DNA of 64,000 nt from contig OZ244039.1 of NCBI GenBank assembly GCA_965215225.1, forward strand, positions 1,240,001 through 1,304,000, given 5' to 3'. Both the position numbers and the translations under genes were made by a program. Each line of letters starts with the position of its first letter. Positions within the stretch are counted from its first letter, which is position 1. The notes under the pieces are model-generated. The model ran no database searches. It saw only the letters and a program-made list of their open reading frames with translations, and had not been told where the DNA came from. Of this stretch, positions 61,551 through 64,000 are shown piece by piece. Source of the DNA: G965215225 sp965215225 (GTDB lineage: Bacteria > Pseudomonadota > Gammaproteobacteria > CBDBNL01 > JAAOII01).

Positions 61551-61709
61551 CTTTTATTAATGCTTATTAAAACTTGTTAATTACTTGTTTTAATGCTTAT
61601 TAGTGCCTATTAATATTTGTTAATTGCTTGTTCTAACACTTATTAATGCTTATTAATAACTTTTTAACACTTGTTAACACTTATTAACATCCACTAAGAT
61701 TTACTAATA
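61551..61709. repeat. Helically phased ~10-bp degenerate repeat in a divergent promoter region
   Basis: About 15 copies of a 10-13 bp unit with the pattern nnCTTrTTAA (for example TGCTTATTAA, AACTTGTTAA, CACTTGTTAA, CACTTATTAA) fill the gap between the amidotransferase gene and puuA. The spacing is close to one DNA turn. It could bind a regulator cooperatively, be intrinsically bent, or be a decayed minisatellite. The units do not match the DnaA box TTATnCACA. Confidence 0.7.
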
Positions 61710-61808
61710 TATGGCTTTTAGGTCAATTTGGCATATTTTTGCCATTGTTTTATAGCTTATCCATCCTTATATTAGTAATAAAATTCACCTAACCAAATAA
61801 TAACTTTT

Positions 61809-63188
61809 ATGAAATCAAATCAAGATTCTATATATGCCGACCAATCAGACTTAAAGGCATTCTTAAAAAAATATCCAAATACTCAGAACCTAGAACTGAT
61901 TATTCCTGACGAACATGGCTATTTAAGAGGTAAGCAGATTCCTCGTCCTTCAATGGCGAAGGTCTTCAATAAAGGAGTGAGACTTCCTGGGTCAACTTTT
62001 TCTCTTAACATTCGTGGCGATGTAATAGAAGCGGGGGGTCTTGGGCTAAAAACCGGAGAGAGAGACTATGACTGTTTGCCCTTGAAGGGAACCCTCGTCG
62101 AGGTGCCATGGAAAGAAGGAACTGCTCAAGTGCTAATTAGTATGCGCGCTGATGACGGTAGTATCTTCTTTGCCGAGCCGCGCGGATTGGTAGAGAGAGT
62201 ATATCAGCGGTTGCAGCAACGTTCTATTCAGATAAGCATGGCGCTTGAAATGGAGTTCTACCTTCTTCACGAGGACAGCATTAAGCATAAGGAGCCGCGC
62301 CTCTTAGATGCACATCAGTATAAGTGCGAGAAGGATATTGATTATCAGGTCTATTCATTACAGGAACTTGATAACTATTCATCTTTTCTTAATGATGTCT
62401 ATTATGCCGCCGAGCGCCAAGCCATTGAGGTTAATAGTATTATAGCCGAATCATCGCCCGGTCAATTTGAGGTCAATCTTAAGCACCGTCTCTCGCCATT
62501 GCATGCTTGTGATGATGCCCTAATGCTCAAGCGAATTATCAAAGCAATAGCGCGCAAACATAATTTCTTCGCTACCTTTATGGCTAAACCTTTTACCTAT
62601 TTTGATGGTAGCGGCACTCATATTCACATAGGTCTTAATGACGACAAGGGGAATAATCTCTTCGCTGCTAAGGGCTTGAAAACTCCCCTGCTACAAAATG
62701 TGGTTGGCGGAATGCTCAATACCATGAATGCCTGTTTCCTAATGCAGTGTCCTCATATTAATTCTTATAAGCGCTTCTGTAATGACTGCTATGTAGGTTT
62801 TTGCGAACATTGGGGTGTTAATAATCGCACTGTGCCAGTGAGAGTGGTGGAAGAGCAGTCGCCCAACATCCATTTGGAACAGCGGGTGGCTGGCGCTGAT
62901 GTGAATCCTTATCTGCTGGCGGCAGCCTGCCTTGCCGCTATCGACTATGGGATTGAAACCAAGCAACAACCCAAGGCTCCTCCTATTAGTGGCAATGGGC
63001 GGGAAGGAGGGATGGAGCCAGTCTTCATGCATAAGGCTATCGAGGACTTCAGCAAGTCTGAATGGGTGAAGAACTATTTTGGTGAGAAGTGGCAGCAGTT
63101 ATGGACGACTTGTCGTAAAGCAGAACTAAGCGCTTATGAGGAGATTATCAGTCCAACCGAATACAGCTGGTATCTTACCAAGGTCTGA
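61809..63188 (+). CDS. puuA: Gamma-glutamylputrescine synthetase (glutamine synthetase family)
   Basis: The 459-residue protein is a glutamine synthetase-fold ligase: IPDEHGYLRGKQIPRP, the catalytic MALEMEFYLL, ESSPGQFEVNL, and the ATP-site FMAKPFTYFDGSGTHIHIGL. These fit the PuuA subgroup, which glutamylates putrescine as the first step of its breakdown. The following puuB-like gene supports this over nitrogen-assimilating GlnA. A 306-bp upstream region with phased repeats separates it from the divergent amidotransferase. Confidence 0.9.
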   Translation: MKSNQDSIYADQSDLKAFLKKYPNTQNLELIIPDEHGYLRGKQIPRPSMAKVFNKGVRLPGSTFSLNIRGDVIEAGGLGLKTGERDYDCLPLKGTLVEVPWKEGTAQVLISMRADDGSIFFAEPRGLVERVYQRLQQRSIQISMALEMEFYLLHEDSIKHKEPRLLDAHQYKCEKDIDYQVYSLQELDNYSSFLNDVYYAAERQAIEVNSIIAESSPGQFEVNLKHRLSPLHACDDALMLKRIIKAIARKHNFFATFMAKPFTYFDGSGTHIHIGLNDDKGNNLFAAKGLKTPLLQNVVGGMLNTMNACFLMQCPHINSYKRFCNDCYVGFCEHWGVNNRTVPVRVVEEQSPNIHLEQRVAGADVNPYLLAAACLAAIDYGIETKQQPKAPPISGNGREGGMEPVFMHKAIEDFSKSEWVKNYFGEKWQQLWTTCRKAELSAYEEIISPTEYSWYLTKV

Positions 63189-64000
63189 GCAGCTCTCTTA
63201 CTATAGGGCAAGTCTGGGCTCTTTAGCGGAATTTCCTCTTCTTAAGGGAAGCCGCTCGGCAGATGTTGCCATAGTCGGTGGGGGGCTGACTGGCATCTCG
63301 GCTGCGCTCGAACTGGCAAAGAGGGGTTATAAGACCTGTCTGTTGGAATCTCATTATCCGGGTTGGGGCGCATCTGGGCGTAATGGCGGGCAGCTGCTGG
63401 TCGGCTTCGCTTGTCCGCAACAAGCGCTTGAAAAGCAACTGGGTAGAGAAGATGCGCGTCGCCTCTTTGCTATTTCTTGTTCGGCAGTTCAACTGGTTAA
63501 GGATCGCATAAGAGAGTATGAAATTCATTGCGACTATGCCGATGGCCATATTCATACTGCTATTTGGCCCTATCAGGTAAAGCAACTGAAATCTTGGCAA
63601 GCTAAGCTACAATTTCACTATGACTATCCTACCCAGTTTTGGAATGAGGAACAACTAAGAGAACAGATTAATAGTGAGCGCTACCAGGCTGGGATGTTTG
63701 ACCCATTCTGCGGGCATCTTCACCCGCTCAAATATGCCAATCAGCTGGCTTTGACGGCTCAGTCTCAAGGAGCGGAACTCTTTCAGCAAGCCAATGTTCT
63801 GAAATTTGAAAAAGAGGGCGCAAAGATTCGACTTCACTCTAATCAAGGAGAAGTGCTGTGCAATAATCTCCTCTTGGCTACCAATGCCTATCTGGGTGGG
63901 CTTGAGTCTCGTCTTGCCAACTACATAATGCCAGTTGGCACCTATATTATGGCGACCGAGCCTCTTGGACAGGAACGAGCAACTGAACTGATTCGCCATA
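63136..64000 (+). CDS. puuB: Gamma-glutamylputrescine oxidase-like FAD oxidoreductase (3' end beyond window)
   Basis: The plus-strand frame from ATG 63136 is open to the window edge. After SYYRASLGS it has the dinucleotide-binding motif ADVAIVGGGLTGISAALELA, then WGASGRNGGQLLVGF, typical of DAO-type oxidases acting on glutamylputrescine (PuuB/OrdL). Later, LLLATNAYLGGLESRL matches the second FAD-contact region. The start lies inside puuA, a 53-bp overlap; no other ATG, GTG or TTG start occurs in frame before the FAD motif. It continues the putrescine pathway begun by PuuA. Confidence 0.85.
   Translation, partial: MRRLSVQPNTAGILPRSEQLSYYRASLGSLAEFPLLKGSRSADVAIVGGGLTGISAALELAKRGYKTCLLESHYPGWGASGRNGGQLLVGFACPQQALEKQLGREDARRLFAISCSAVQLVKDRIREYEIHCDYADGHIHTAIWPYQVKQLKSWQAKLQFHYDYPTQFWNEEQLREQINSERYQAGMFDPFCGHLHPLKYANQLALTAQSQGAELFQQANVLKFEKEGAKIRLHSNQGEVLCNNLLLATNAYLGGLESRLANYIMPVGTYIMATEPLGQERATELIRH

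Noticed and set aside
61551..61709. Replication origin with DnaA boxes
   Set aside because: The units TTATTAACA/TTGTTAACA lack the CCACA part of the DnaA box, and no dnaA, dnaN or gidA gene is near.
63223..63999. Minus-strand frames over the last 800 bases
   Set aside because: The plus strand encodes a clear FAD-binding oxidase (ADVAIVGGG, GASGRNGGQ) continuous to the edge.
1..64000. tRNA or rRNA genes
   Set aside because: I saw no cloverleaf with a conserved T-loop (GGTTCGAATCC) and no rRNA signature; a covariance-model search would be needed to exclude small RNAs.

Overview
The window looks like a chromosomal segment of a gammaproteobacterium of moderate GC content. It has a lipid A/KDO pathway (msbA, lpxK, kdsB), ubiquinone synthesis (ubiG), and the gene order argS - SPOR protein - hslV - hslU and comEC - exbB - exbD - msbA - lpxK - kdsB, all familiar from Gammaproteobacteria. 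I cannot name the genus from sequence alone.

Housekeeping blocks: ubiG-lspA (minus strand, 4.1-5.9 kb); yggS-comEC-exbB-exbD-msbA-lpxK-kdsB-putative lipoprotein (plus, 6-16 kb); miaB-gmk-queH (minus, 16.4-19.5 kb) with a small DUF998-type membrane protein; a polyamine ABC transporter potDABC (22.8-27.4 kb); dnaK-ruvA (27.7-30.3 kb); a DNA methyltransferase plus HNH nuclease pair resembling a type II restriction-modification system (30.6-32.0 kb); zinc-ribbon protein-argS-SPOR-hslVU (34.9-40.0 kb); pepA-tkt (57.3-60.8 kb); and a class I glutamine amidotransferase divergent from puuA-puuB (60.8-64 kb). Polyamine uptake and glutamylated-putrescine catabolism occur in the same window.

Accessory content: seven paralogous surface-protein genes (left edge, 20.5, 32.2, 40.9, 45.2, 49.8 and 54.9 kb). 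Six have a visible lipoprotein signal; the first is cut by the window edge. Their parts are acidic DxDxDG calcium-loop repeats of thrombospondin type 3 style, a roughly 95-residue domain I do not recognise (five of the seven), GLUG-type repeats and a conserved C-terminus ending near RLDxLLP. A 60-bp in-frame repeat occurs 3, 31 and 26 times in three neighbouring paralogs, and one paralog has a C10 tract upstream of its lipobox. A complete IS5-like element sits between two paralogs.

The most unusual feature is that many gene junctions hold tandem duplications built from the ends of the adjacent genes. At ubiG/lspA, miaB/gmk, potB/potC, yggS/comEC and upstream of a surface lipoprotein, the copies form chains of short open reading frames. 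Each mostly starts like the downstream gene and ends like the upstream gene, with stop and start codons overlapping (ATGA or TGATG) or a few bases apart. These look like minicistron relays that keep translation continuous across the expanded junction. Separately, two isolated 19-nt sequences matching the processed Cas12a (type V-A) CRISPR repeat lie upstream of dnaK and pepA, with no array or cas gene in the window.
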